A stretch of DNA of 62,720 nt from JAGPHI01 sp036661035 (GCA_036661035.1 JAVWZM010000002.1:1-62720), one strand, 5' to 3'. Shown: positions 1-9,110, numbered from the stretch's first letter. Translations and numbers: made by a program. Notes: a model not told the origin generated them from the sequence alone.

Positions 1-323
1 CCTAATATCACCGTGCTTTTATTCGGTGATAAAATTCCCGATAAAATATTCAAAAGCAAAAAAACGACTAACAAAAACGTTTCCCTACTGCAAATCGCCC
101 GTATAAAATTCAGCAAAAGCTCCTTGCAAAAAAGCACGGCAAACAACACACATAAAAGTGCCATTATCGTGCCTGCCATAAAAAACGAAAACTTTGCCTG
201 CACGATATTGAAAAACTTATCGTCATAATATAGTGGAAAAACCGCAAACATGGTAAGTACATAAAATAGTGGAATATCACTAAAAATATAGTTTTTGTCT
301 GTGGCCGTGATATTGATTTTCAC
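1..323 (-). CDS. Membrane protein, N-terminal part, runs off the left edge (possibly O-antigen ligase/polymerase-like)
   Basis: Reading the minus strand from a GTG at 323 gives 107 codons without a stop up to the window edge. An AAGGAA ribosome binding site lies 8 bases before the GTG. The protein starts MKINITATDKNYIF and has at least two strongly hydrophobic stretches, about residues 19-33 and 48-68, with a third beginning near 85. This short N-terminus followed by closely spaced membrane helices resembles Wzy/O-antigen-ligase-type proteins of Clostridia, but too little is visible to assign it. It begins about 73 bases after parC with no clear terminator between, so it could be read through from the topoisomerase operon. 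It is easily missed because it starts with GTG and is incomplete. Confidence 0.6.
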   Translation of the reverse strand, partial: MKINITATDKNYIFSDIPLFYVLTMFAVFPLYYDDKFFNIVQAKFSFFMAGTIMALLCVLFAVLFCKELLLNFIRAICSRETFLLVVFLLLNILSGILSPNKSTVIL

Positions 324-396
324 TTTTCACATTCCTTATATTAAATATTATTTGTCGTTATCCGTTGAATTGATTTTTCATTTACTGCTTTGCGCC

Positions 397-2643
397 TTAC
401 AATGTTAGCTGAATTTGCTCCACTGTATCTTCCGCACGTAAAATTGCGCCTGAAGCAGGCAAGGTGCGCACACGGTAGCGATGTGGATTAGCAAGCTCCA
501 TTTCTTCGATATGATGTACTATTTCAATGCTTTGGTTCTTTTTAAGGGTAATTACATTTACGCCTGCCGTGCTTTTTGTTGCCTTTGCAGGTATTTGCGC
601 AGTATTTACAAGCAATAGCCTGCCTGCTGTAGTTTTAATAGCTATTTCGCTTTCTTCCTGCATATATTCTATCCACGCTAAAGGAGATTTATCTGAAAAT
701 GCATTTACCAGCTTTTTACGATTTTGCTTTGTGGCATAGCTTTCAAGAGGAACCTTGGCACCCTTGCCGTTTTGGAAAAGGAACAGCATATGCCCTTTAT
801 AATCTTCTGTAAGAGCCATATATACAGGCTCCTCCCCTTCCTCCATGCCAAGACGCGCTTGGATATAATCTCCCATTACGCTTGCTTTGCCGTCCTCAAA
901 ATCGCCTGCACGGCATTTATATACTTGACAGCGATTTGTGAAAAACAAAAGCTCGGCATTGTTCTTTGTTTCGGTCTGGACGATAATTTCGTCGCCCTCT
1001 TTAAGCTTTTGTTCGCCGCTCATACGCAGAGATTGGGCGGTGATTTTTTTGAAATATCCCTCTCGTGTATAAAATACCGTCACGGGATAATCTGCCATTT
1101 GCTCTATTTCTTCCTCTATTTCGCCAATAGGATCGTCGTAAAGGATTTCGCTGCGCCTTGCCTCGCCATATTTTTTTATTACAGCTTGCAGCTCATCTAC
1201 GATGATTTTCTTAATTTTGACAGCACTGCCTAAAATATCACGCAAACGCGCAATATCTGCCTCTAGGTCTTGGATTTCTTCTGTGCGTTTCAAGATGTAT
1301 TCGCGGTTTAAATGACGCAGTTTTATCTCCGCAACATATTCCGCCTGTACCTTATCAATGCCAAAATCTATCATCAAGTTTGGCACAACCTCTGTTTCTT
1401 CGGAGGTTTCGCGCACTACACGCACGGCTCTGTCAATATCAAGCAAAATCGCCTGTAAGCCTTTAAGCAAGTGCATACGTTTTTCTTTGCCGTTTAAGTC
1501 GTAAAAAGTGCGGCGGCGCACACATTCTGTACGAAACGCGCTCCATTCCGACAATATCTCACGCACGCCCATCACCCTTGGCATGCCCGCAATAAGAATA
1601 TTGAAGTTGCACGAGAAATTATCCTCAAGCGGTGTCATTTTAAACAGCTTTTGGATAAGCTTTTCGGGATCTTGACCGCGCTTTAAATCTATTGTCAGCT
1701 TTAAACCGTTTAAGTCGGTTTCGTCGCGCATATCGTTTATTTCTTTTATTCTGCCGCCTTTTACAAGCTCGGCAATTTTATCCATTACAGCCTCTATGGT
1801 AGTGGTAGGCGGTAATTGAGTAATCTCCAACATATTGCCGTTTGGCTCAAAGGAATATTTTGCACGCAAGCGCACACTGCCGCGCCCTGTATTGTAAATT
1901 TCTTTTATATTATCTTCGTTATAAAGAATATATCCTCCGCTTACAAAATCCGGTGCAGGCATGGTGGATATTATATCGTGATTAGCGTCTTTTAAAAGCG
2001 CAATAGTGGTTTCGCACAGCTCCACAAGATTAAAAGAGCAAATACTGCTTGCCATACCAACGGCAATGCCAAGGGTTGGGTTTGCCAAAATGGTTGGGAA
2101 TGTTACAGGTAGCATAGTGGGCTCTTTGGTGGTAGCGTCGTAGTTGTCCACAAAGTCTACAGTGTCTTTATCTATATCGTTAAACAGCTCTGTGCATACT
2201 TCCTCAAGCTTTGCCTCTGTATAACGAGAGGCGGCATACGCCATATCGCGGCTATAAGATTTACCAAAGTTGCCCTTGCCCGATACAAACGGTACAAGCA
2301 ATGTTTCGTTGCTGCGCGCAAGGCGCACCATTGTGTCGTAAATAGCCTGGTCGCCATGAGGGTTTAAATGCATGGTATTGCCCACTATATTGGCGGATTT
2401 GGTGCGCGCGCCTTTTATCAGCCCCATGTTATACATGGTATAAAGCACCTTGCGGTGAGCCGGCTTAAAGCCGTCGATTTCCGGCAGTGCGCGGGAAACA
2501 ATTACACTCATAGCATAGGGCATATAGTTTTTTTCAAGGGTTTCGGTGATGCTTGTTTCGAGAACAAGACCTGCCGAGGCAATTTCCACGCTGTCGCCAA
2601 GCTCCGGACGCTTTATTTCCTTTTTAACATGCTTTTTTGCCAT
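397..2643 (-). CDS. parC: Type IIA DNA topoisomerase, subunit A (topoisomerase IV ParC-like)
   Basis: This is the DNA-cleaving subunit of a type IIA topoisomerase that passes one DNA duplex through another to decatenate and relax DNA. The breakage-reunion domain is clear: IDGFKPAHRKVLY near residue 56 and the catalytic tyrosine at about 141 in AASRYTEAKL. At 748 aa it is shorter than a typical GyrA, and I see no QRRGGKG-type GyrA box in the C-terminal part, which favours topoisomerase IV. It lies 42 bases after the B subunit in the same direction and has GAGG seven bases before its ATG. A separate GyrA is expected elsewhere in the genome. Confidence 0.93.
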   Translation of the reverse strand: MAKKHVKKEIKRPELGDSVEIASAGLVLETSITETLEKNYMPYAMSVIVSRALPEIDGFKPAHRKVLYTMYNMGLIKGARTKSANIVGNTMHLNPHGDQAIYDTMVRLARSNETLLVPFVSGKGNFGKSYSRDMAYAASRYTEAKLEEVCTELFNDIDKDTVDFVDNYDATTKEPTMLPVTFPTILANPTLGIAVGMASSICSFNLVELCETTIALLKDANHDIISTMPAPDFVSGGYILYNEDNIKEIYNTGRGSVRLRAKYSFEPNGNMLEITQLPPTTTIEAVMDKIAELVKGGRIKEINDMRDETDLNGLKLTIDLKRGQDPEKLIQKLFKMTPLEDNFSCNFNILIAGMPRVMGVREILSEWSAFRTECVRRRTFYDLNGKEKRMHLLKGLQAILLDIDRAVRVVRETSEETEVVPNLMIDFGIDKVQAEYVAEIKLRHLNREYILKRTEEIQDLEADIARLRDILGSAVKIKKIIVDELQAVIKKYGEARRSEILYDDPIGEIEEEIEQMADYPVTVFYTREGYFKKITAQSLRMSGEQKLKEGDEIIVQTETKNNAELLFFTNRCQVYKCRAGDFEDGKASVMGDYIQARLGMEEGEEPVYMALTEDYKGHMLFLFQNGKGAKVPLESYATKQNRKKLVNAFSDKSPLAWIEYMQEESEIAIKTTAGRLLLVNTAQIPAKATKSTAGVNVITLKKNQSIEIVHHIEEMELANPHRYRVRTLPASGAILRAEDTVEQIQLTL

Positions 2644-2685
2644 TTTATGTCCTCATTTATAATATTTATAATTTAAGAGCCTATT

Positions 2686-4665
2686 TTAAGATATATCAAG
2701 CTCGTCCAGATATTCGCACCCATGCAAAGCAATATGCTCTTTACGCCCTGCCAAGTTATCCCCAAGCAGCAAATCAAACACTTCGCTCGTGCGCTTGGCG
2801 TCCTCTGGGGTTACCTTTATCAGCCTGCGTGACGCCGGGTTCATGGTGGTGAGCCACATCATTTCCGGATCATTTTCGCCAAGACCTTTGGAACGCTGAA
2901 TTGTGTATTTATCTGTGCCGATACGCGAAAATATATCTGCTTTTTCTGTTTCGTTATATGCAAAATAGGTTTTTCCCTTGCAATTTATCTCATATAAAGG
3001 CGACTCGGCAATATATACAAAGCCTTCCTCGATAAGCGTGGGCACTAAGCAATAAAGCATGGTTAAAATAAGCGTGCGTATTTGGTAGCCGTCCACGTCG
3101 GCATCGGTACATATAATTACCTTGCTCCAGCGCAGATTTTCAAGAGAAAAGCTGCTTAAATCCTTTTTGCTTTTGCCGCCAAGCTCTACACCACAGCCAA
3201 AAACCTTGATAAGGTCGGTGATGATATCGCTTTTGAAAATGCGGTCGTAATCTGCCTTTAGGCAGTTTAATATTTTACCTCTTACGGGCATAATTGCTTG
3301 AAACTCGGAATCGCGGCTGGTTTTACATGCGCCTAAAGCAGAGTCGCCCTCAACGATGTAAATTTCGCGGCGAGTTAAGTCTTTAGTGCGGCAATCTACA
3401 AATTTCTGCACGCGGTTAGCTATATCCATTTGCGAGCCAATTGCCTTTTTAAGGCTTTGACGCGTTTTTTCGGCATGCTCTCGACTTTGCTTATTTACAA
3501 GTACCTGTTGGCATATTTTAAGTGCCTCATCTGGCTTTTCTATAAAATACACTTCAAGATAATGCTTTAAAAACTCCGTCATTGCCTGGGCAATAAACTT
3601 ATTGTTAATTGCCTTTTTGGTTTGGTTTTCGTAGCTTGTTTGTGTGGAAAAACAGTTCGATACAAAAATAAGGCAATCCTGCACATCGGTAAAAGTAATT
3701 TTACTCTCGCCTTTTTTATACAGGTTTTTCAGCTTTAAAAACGCGTCAATCTGGTTTACAAATGCTGTTTTCACAGCACGGTCAGGGCTGCCGCCATGCT
3801 CAAGCCAGCTTGAGTTATGATAATATTCCAGCAGCTGTGTTTTATTGGAAAAGCAAAACGCAGCACTCATTTTCACTTTATAATCCGGCATGTCCTCTCG
3901 GTCGCGGCCTGAGGCTGTGGATTGGCAGAATATAACGGGCGTTAAGCTTTCGTTATCGGCTATTTCTTCGACAAAATCTTCTATGCCGTTTTCGTAGCAA
4001 AATTCCGTCACTTGCTTTTCCGCACCTGTTTCGTCGGTAAAATTGAAGTGAACACCTGCGTTTACTATGGCTTGGCGTTTAATTACTTCAAGATAATAGG
4101 AGCTTGGCACGGCGATATCCGTAAACACATCTGTATCCGGTTTCCAGCGTATTACAGAGCCTGTGCGCTTGCGGTTGGTTTCTTCTTTTTTAAGCCCGCC
4201 CACGTTTTCGCCCTTGCGAAAATCTAAATGATAATGATATCCGTCGCGGTATATGTCGGCTGTCATCCATTCGGACGCATACTGAGTAGCGCAAAGCCCA
4301 AGGCCGTTTAAGCCAAGTGAATACTCGTAGTTATCCTCGCCTGCCGAATATTTACCGCCTGCATACATTTCGCAAAAAAGAAGCTCCCAGTTAAATTTAT
4401 CTTCGTTTTTATTGAAATCTACAGGCATACCACGGCCAAAATCTTCAATTTCTATGGAATTATCGCGAAACTTGGTAATGTTTATCTGATTGCCAAAGCC
4501 CTCGCGCGCTTCGTCTATAGCATTTGATAAAATTTCAAAAATAGAATGTGCGCAGCCGTCAATTCCATCTGAACCAAAAATAACTCCCGGACGTTTGCGC
4601 ACTCTGTCTGCGCCTTTTAAGCTTGTAATGCTTTCGTTGGTATAGGCAGCCTGTTTTCTTGGCAT
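2686..4665 (-). CDS. parE: Type IIA DNA topoisomerase, subunit B (topoisomerase IV ParE-like)
   Basis: This is the ATPase subunit that pairs with the downstream ParC-like protein. The GHKL ATP-binding residues appear as NAIDEA near residue 48 and EDFGRGMPVD near 73. The TOPRIM metal-binding residues are in EGDSALG and in DADVDGYQIRTL, where gyrases usually read DADVDGAHIRTL. At 659 aa it has the length of a ParE without inserts. GGAGG sits nine bases before the ATG. The gene follows a zinc-ribbon membrane protein by 24 bases, so all three genes probably form one operon. Confidence 0.93.
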   Translation of the reverse strand: MPRKQAAYTNESITSLKGADRVRKRPGVIFGSDGIDGCAHSIFEILSNAIDEAREGFGNQINITKFRDNSIEIEDFGRGMPVDFNKNEDKFNWELLFCEMYAGGKYSAGEDNYEYSLGLNGLGLCATQYASEWMTADIYRDGYHYHLDFRKGENVGGLKKEETNRKRTGSVIRWKPDTDVFTDIAVPSSYYLEVIKRQAIVNAGVHFNFTDETGAEKQVTEFCYENGIEDFVEEIADNESLTPVIFCQSTASGRDREDMPDYKVKMSAAFCFSNKTQLLEYYHNSSWLEHGGSPDRAVKTAFVNQIDAFLKLKNLYKKGESKITFTDVQDCLIFVSNCFSTQTSYENQTKKAINNKFIAQAMTEFLKHYLEVYFIEKPDEALKICQQVLVNKQSREHAEKTRQSLKKAIGSQMDIANRVQKFVDCRTKDLTRREIYIVEGDSALGACKTSRDSEFQAIMPVRGKILNCLKADYDRIFKSDIITDLIKVFGCGVELGGKSKKDLSSFSLENLRWSKVIICTDADVDGYQIRTLILTMLYCLVPTLIEEGFVYIAESPLYEINCKGKTYFAYNETEKADIFSRIGTDKYTIQRSKGLGENDPEMMWLTTMNPASRRLIKVTPEDAKRTSEVFDLLLGDNLAGRKEHIALHGCEYLDELDIS

Positions 4666-4689
4666 GTAGTTGTACCTCCGTACTTTTGT

Positions 4690-5559
4690 TTATTTGAAAA
4701 GCAAAGATTTCATTATAAACGCACCCAAAACATAAATGCATGATGCGCCGATAGTGATAAGCGGCACAAATTTAACAATAAAATCTGCCGTCGCGTCGCT
4801 CATAATAGAATATGCGGTTTTATTAAGGCTGCGTGCCGCTCCGCTGCGCACGCCTGCACCTTGCTGAGGAGTAAAAGCGCGCGTTTCATTCATTTCCCCA
4901 TGGTTTAAAGCATCTGCGGATATAGGAGCAAACACTCTTGTGCCCTCTCTGCCACCGCTTTCAAGCTCGCCCATGGCACTAAAAAGCGCAGCTTTATCCA
5001 TGCCACATTCATTACATTCAGAAATGCTTTTACCTGCATTATAGTTAAATGCGCCACAGGTGCATTGCCAGCCCTCGTCTGTTTGCGCAGGGCGATACTG
5101 CAAGGCATCGCCTCCGATAGTTTTATACAAAACCGCACGTGCTTCCTCTGCAAGAGGGCGCAGCGCCGGCAAGCGCACTTGCTCGTAAGCTGTCATATCA
5201 TGCTCTCGTCCATTTTCAAAGCATATGGAAACAAGCTTTACTTCCACCGACGCAATAGGCTCTGTGGAAATAAACACAGCATCGTTATCGCCAAACATTT
5301 CGCCTGCCGGTACTGCAAGCTCCTCATATACAAAATCTTCCTCCGCCACTAATGCACCAAGGGCGTTTTTGCATATAAAATGCACCTTACAGCCTGTTAA
5401 AAGGCGTTGATATAAATTTTTAAATGTTAGCGTTACTAAAATATCCCCACTGCTTTCCTCGCGCAAAAGCTCTACCTGTACAAATTGCACCGGTGAACCT
5501 TTAATATAATAATTAGCTCGCGAACGCGCAAGCGATGAATAAGCATTTCTTCTAGCCAT
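4690..5559 (-). CDS. Zinc-ribbon protein with C-terminal membrane anchor, function unknown
   Basis: A 289-aa protein of unknown function. The middle part carries a rubredoxin-like zinc ribbon, with CTCG and CNEC about 15 residues apart near residues 170-190, and the last 25 residues form one hydrophobic helix that would anchor it in the membrane. The N-terminal ~140 residues look like a beta-rich domain and show no motif I know. The start is the ATG at 5559, because GAGGTG lies six bases before it; a GTG at 5568 falls inside that ribosome binding site. It is the first gene of the parE-parC operon and is divergent from htpG. Confidence 0.8.
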   Translation of the reverse strand: MARRNAYSSLARSRANYYIKGSPVQFVQVELLREESSGDILVTLTFKNLYQRLLTGCKVHFICKNALGALVAEEDFVYEELAVPAGEMFGDNDAVFISTEPIASVEVKLVSICFENGREHDMTAYEQVRLPALRPLAEEARAVLYKTIGGDALQYRPAQTDEGWQCTCGAFNYNAGKSISECNECGMDKAALFSAMGELESGGREGTRVFAPISADALNHGEMNETRAFTPQQGAGVRSGAARSLNKTAYSIMSDATADFIVKFVPLITIGASCIYVLGAFIMKSLLFK

Positions 5560-5699
5560 TATAATCACCTCAGTAGATTAGTTTACCACATCTTCTTAAA
5601 ATATAAAAGCCCCCATGCGCAATTTAAACATTAAATCACTTGCTAAACGGCATATGCGCGGCTATTTGTGAACGGATTTTAAACTTTTTAAAATTGCTA

Positions 5700-5728
5700 T
5701 TGAACTTTTAAAAGAATTGGTGTATATT
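5700..5728 (+). promoter_or_regulatory. Sigma-A type promoter of htpG
   Basis: TTGAAC at 5700-5705 and TATATT at 5723-5728 are separated by exactly 17 bases, close to the vegetative consensus. The CIRCE operator begins four bases after the -10 box, where a repressor would block RNA polymerase. Confidence 0.75.
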
Positions 5729-5731
5729 AAA

Positions 5732-5758
5732 TTAGCAGTCTGGCAATAAGAGTGCTAA
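5732..5758 (+). promoter_or_regulatory. CIRCE operator (HrcA binding site)
   Basis: The sequence is TTAGCAGTC, nine bases, then GAGTGCTAA. It matches the CIRCE consensus TTAGCACTC-N9-GAGTGCTAA except for one base in the left arm. It lies between the promoter and the ribosome binding site of htpG, so HrcA should repress this gene until heat or unfolded protein draws HrcA away from DNA. Confidence 0.92.
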
Positions 5759-5782
5759 CAAAATTTACGGAGGCTATATAAA

Positions 5783-7672
5783 ATGGCAGTTAAACAATTT
5801 AAAGCGGAGTCTAAGAGGCTTCTTGATTTAATGATTAATTCTATTTACACACACAAGGAAATTTTCTTGCGAGAGCTTGTAAGCAACGCCAGTGACGCTA
5901 TAGACAAGCTGTATTTTCGTTCTTTAACAGACGACAGCGTTACATTAAAGAAGGGTGATTTTCAAATACGCCTTACTGTGGATAAAGAAGGACGCATAAT
6001 TACACTTACCGATAACGGCATCGGCATGTCTAAGGACGAGCTTGAGAAAAACCTTGGTACAATCGCCAAAAGCGGCAGCTTGGATTTTAAACAGGAAAAC
6101 GGCGGCAACAGCAAGGTGGACATAATAGGGCAATTTGGTGTTGGCTTTTATTCGGCGTTTATGGTTGCAAGCGACGTTACGGTTATCAGCCGTGCATTTG
6201 GCAGCGACGAGGCGTGGAAATGGGAAAGCAAGGGCGCAGACGGATATGTAATGACACCATGCGAAAAAGATACCGTTGGCACTGAAGTAATTTTGGTGGT
6301 AAAAGAGAATGATGGCGACGAAAAGTATGACGAATTTTTGGACGAATATCGCCTTGTAAGCATTATTAAAAAATATTCCGATTATATTCGCTACCCTATT
6401 AAGATGATGCGCGAACATTCTCGTCTAAAAGAAGGCAGCAAAGACGAATACGAGAAATATTCTGAGGACGAAACCTTAAACAGCATGGTACCGCTGTGGA
6501 ACAAAGCAAAAAAGAACGTTAAGCCTGAAGAATATAACGAATTTTACAAAGAAAAATTTATGGATTACACCGATCCTGCGCGTGTTATCCAAAGCAAAAC
6601 AGAGGGCGTGGCAACGTATAACGCATTATTGTTTATTCCGTCCCGTGCGCCATACGATTATTACACCAAGGAATACGAAAAAGGCTTACAGCTATATGCA
6701 AGCGGCGTATTGATAATGGATAAATGTGCAGACCTGCTGCCGGATTATTTCAGCTTCGTTAAAGGCCTTGTAGACAGCCAAGATTTATCCCTTAATATCA
6801 GCCGCGAGATGTTGCAACACGATAGCCAGCTAAAGCTGATACGAACCTCTCTTGAAAAGAAAATCAAGTCAGAGCTTACCTCTATGCTTAATAACGAGCG
6901 TGAGGCATATGATACATTCTTCGGCAACTTTGGCTTACAGTTAAAGGTTGGCTGCTACACAGGCTATGGCTCTAACAAAGACTTGCTACAGGATTTGCTT
7001 TTATTTAAGAGTGGCAAAGAAAGCAAGCTTGTAACCTTAAAAGAATATATTGAGAAAATGCCAGAGGAACAAAAATTTATTTACTATGCCGCAGGCGAAA
7101 GCGCAGAGCGACTTGCAAAGCTACCGCAGGCAGAGCGTGTGCTATCCAAAGGCTTTGACATACTGTATCTTACCGACGACGTGGACGAATTTGTGCTGCA
7201 AGTATTGCGCGAATATGATAAAAAAGAGTTCCGCAATATTTCCGGCGACGATATCGGCATAGACTCCGAGGGAGAAAAAGAAGAAATCAAGGCTAAAAAT
7301 GAAGAAAGCAAAGATTTGTTTGCCGCCATGAAAGAGGCACTTGGGGATAAGGTAAGCGAAGTACGAGTATCAGAACGTCTTGTTAGCCACCCTGTTTGCC
7401 TTACCAGCGCAGGCGCACTTTCTATTGAAATGGAAAAAGTGCTGAATAATATGCCTACAGACGAAAAAGTTAAAAGCGAAAAGGTGCTGGAAATAAACGC
7501 AGAGCATGCAATATTTGCAAAGCTAAAGGCTCTGTTTGCAGACGGCAACACTGAAAAGCTAAAAGCATATACAGAGCTTTTGTTTAACCAAGCACTCTTG
7601 ATAGAAGGCATGCATATTGAAGATCCTGTGGCGTATGCAAACGCAGTATGCGAATTAATGACTAACGTTTAA
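5783..7672 (+). CDS. htpG: Chaperone protein HtpG (Hsp90)
   Basis: A bacterial Hsp90, 629 aa, of normal length. The N-terminal GHKL ATPase is easily seen: FLRELVSNASDAIDKL near residue 28, TDNGIGM near 76 and the glycine lid GQFGVGFYSAF near 115. The middle and C-terminal dimerisation domains follow without a break. It acts in the cytoplasm as an ATP-driven dimer that remodels client proteins. GGAGG lies nine bases before the ATG. The gene stands alone, with its own promoter, a CIRCE operator and a strong terminator, so it forms its own heat-shock unit. Confidence 0.96.
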   Translation: MAVKQFKAESKRLLDLMINSIYTHKEIFLRELVSNASDAIDKLYFRSLTDDSVTLKKGDFQIRLTVDKEGRIITLTDNGIGMSKDELEKNLGTIAKSGSLDFKQENGGNSKVDIIGQFGVGFYSAFMVASDVTVISRAFGSDEAWKWESKGADGYVMTPCEKDTVGTEVILVVKENDGDEKYDEFLDEYRLVSIIKKYSDYIRYPIKMMREHSRLKEGSKDEYEKYSEDETLNSMVPLWNKAKKNVKPEEYNEFYKEKFMDYTDPARVIQSKTEGVATYNALLFIPSRAPYDYYTKEYEKGLQLYASGVLIMDKCADLLPDYFSFVKGLVDSQDLSLNISREMLQHDSQLKLIRTSLEKKIKSELTSMLNNEREAYDTFFGNFGLQLKVGCYTGYGSNKDLLQDLLLFKSGKESKLVTLKEYIEKMPEEQKFIYYAAGESAERLAKLPQAERVLSKGFDILYLTDDVDEFVLQVLREYDKKEFRNISGDDIGIDSEGEKEEIKAKNEESKDLFAAMKEALGDKVSEVRVSERLVSHPVCLTSAGALSIEMEKVLNNMPTDEKVKSEKVLEINAEHAIFAKLKALFADGNTEKLKAYTELLFNQALLIEGMHIEDPVAYANAVCELMTNV

Positions 7673-7688
7673 TTTATAAAACATATAT

Positions 7689-7734
7689 AAACAGGCTGTG
7701 CCGCAAAGAATATTCTTTGCGGCACAGCCTGTTT
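7689..7734. terminator. Bidirectional terminator between htpG and the convergent gene
   Basis: A perfect 22-bp inverted repeat with a two-base centre, built on AAACAGGCTGTGCCGC and its complement. The A/T-rich outer arms give U-runs in both directions. It can end the htpG transcript and that of the converging gene. Confidence 0.85.
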
Positions 7735-7747
7735 ATTTGAAGATGAT

Positions 7748-8236
7748 TTAATGGAAAGCATCTGTATCTGAAAGCTGTGTTTTAATAGCTGAAACACTTT
7801 TGTAGGATAACAGCTTTCCGCTTTTGGCATCTATCTTAAACGTGATTTGGCGTGAATTATCCTCTGTATGCCAATACCCTTCCCACTTGCCTGCGCTTCC
7901 CTTTGCCTGTGGCATTGTATAGAGCATTGATATGGTTTTCCCCGATAAGTCTATCTTTTTTGCTTTGCAAAAAGCCATTGCCGCAGCATTTGCACAAAGC
8001 TCTGTGGGGAGCGGCTTTTTTGAATGTCTGCTTACAAGAACGAATGGTGCTTTAATGCTCTCGCCTTTTTGCGTTGCGGCAAAGCCTGCTTTTTGGATAA
8101 CTGCTGTTTCGCGGGCAGCGCTTGGCACGGTAAGGTTTCCGCTTAATATTGCATACATAAGCAGTACCAATATAAGCGAGCAGATAAATATTGGCAGCAC
8201 CGCAGGTAATCTATGTTTATAAATTGTTTTCTGCAT
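7748..8236 (-). CDS. Single-pass membrane or secreted protein with PepSY-like C-terminus, function unknown
   Basis: A 162-aa protein with one N-terminal hydrophobic helix (about residues 11-33) and an extracytoplasmic remainder. The C-terminus reads ITFKIDAKSGKLLSYKS, a pattern seen at the end of PepSY-type repeats, but the match is too short for an assignment. The start is the ATG at 8236, ten bases after AAGG; a GTG at 8245 overlaps that site. It converges on htpG and shares its terminator. No neighbour hints at its role. Confidence 0.65.
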   Translation of the reverse strand: MQKTIYKHRLPAVLPIFICSLILVLLMYAILSGNLTVPSAARETAVIQKAGFAATQKGESIKAPFVLVSRHSKKPLPTELCANAAAMAFCKAKKIDLSGKTISMLYTMPQAKGSAGKWEGYWHTEDNSRQITFKIDAKSGKLLSYKSVSAIKTQLSDTDAFH

Positions 8237-8279
8237 ACAAAACACACCTTCCGCACTTATCTTTTATATAGCAACTTGT

Positions 8280-8359
8280 ACTTTATTTAACAGTAATACA
8301 TGTAAAGGTGAACTACTTTATTTGACATTGGGATAAACTCACTGTAACTTTATTTGACA
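8280..8359. repeat. Three spaced direct repeats of a 13-base motif
   Basis: Read on the minus strand, TGTYAAATAAAGT occurs three times, with its minus-strand 3' end at about 8280, 8315 and 8347, spaced 35 and 32 bases. The copies share only the 13-base core; the sequence between them differs. The array fills much of the gap between the two divergent genes here. It could be a transcription-factor array or the multiple-repeat end of an IS21-type insertion sequence whose body is gone. Confidence 0.6.
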
Positions 8360-8506
8360 TTATCCAAATTATAATATGTTTGCATAAAGAATATATCATC
8401 AACTTGTAATGGTGTTGTAAATTAAATTGTGCCGTTGCTATTAATTTTAACTATTTCCTGCCGATAATTAAAGTAGGCAAATCTAAATAAAAAGGAGGCA
8501 AATAAA

Positions 8507-9100
8507 ATGATACAACCACTGTCTACCGGCAATACTCTATTTGATGCTAAAACTGCACGCACTGCCGCATTTGACGCTTCAAAAGAACAAAGTATTAAGG
8601 ACAATGCCAATAAAAAGCCAAAGCCAAACACAGACAGCTTTGTTAAGGGCGATAACGCAGCAACAGCAGGCACATATACTAAACCCGAAAAGCTAAGCAC
8701 CGACCAATTGCGCGCCTTAAACGAGGCAAGAATGACCGAATTTAACAAAATGCTTGAGGGCATGCTTGGCACACAGGTAGCGCATTTTAATAAGGCAACC
8801 TTTGCAAATATAAAGGTGAGCGATGCCGACAGAGCAAAGGCACAAGCTGCAATATCCGATGGCGGAGAATGGTCTGTAAACGCAGTGTCTGAGCGCATTT
8901 TGGATATGGCGAAATCTCTTTCCGGCGGCGATGCATCTAAGTTTGCAGAGCTTAAAAACGCTGTGAAAAAAGGCTTTGACGCCGCTGAAAAAGCATGGGG
9001 CGACAAGCTGCCTGAAATATCCGGTAAAACCTATGATAAAGTAATGGAAGGCTTTGACGCTTGGGAAAAAGAACTTGGCGGAAAAGATACCGCAAAATAG
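8507..9100 (+). CDS. Conserved-looking hypothetical protein, 197 aa
   Basis: A soluble protein without signal peptide or membrane segment. The first ~65 residues are polar and probably disordered. The C-terminal ~90 residues are helical, with ERILDMAKSLSGGD, AVKKGFDAAEKAWG and KTYDKVMEGFDAWEKEL; this pattern recurs in short uncharacterised clostridial proteins I have seen but cannot name. It has an excellent AGGAGG site eight bases before the ATG and its own terminator, which points to strong independent expression. It ends with TAG, showing that this codon is a working stop here. Confidence 0.8.
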   Translation: MIQPLSTGNTLFDAKTARTAAFDASKEQSIKDNANKKPKPNTDSFVKGDNAATAGTYTKPEKLSTDQLRALNEARMTEFNKMLEGMLGTQVAHFNKATFANIKVSDADRAKAQAAISDGGEWSVNAVSERILDMAKSLSGGDASKFAELKNAVKKGFDAAEKAWGDKLPEISGKTYDKVMEGFDAWEKELGGKDTAK

Positions 9101-9110
9101 CCGAATACTT

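Noticed and set aside
13..228. 71-aa plus-strand frame at the left edge
   Set aside because: The opposite strand carries a membrane protein with a proper start; this frame has no site and a low-complexity sequence.
724..1233. 169-aa plus-strand frame opposite parC
   Set aside because: Antisense shadow of a conserved gene, no ribosome binding site.
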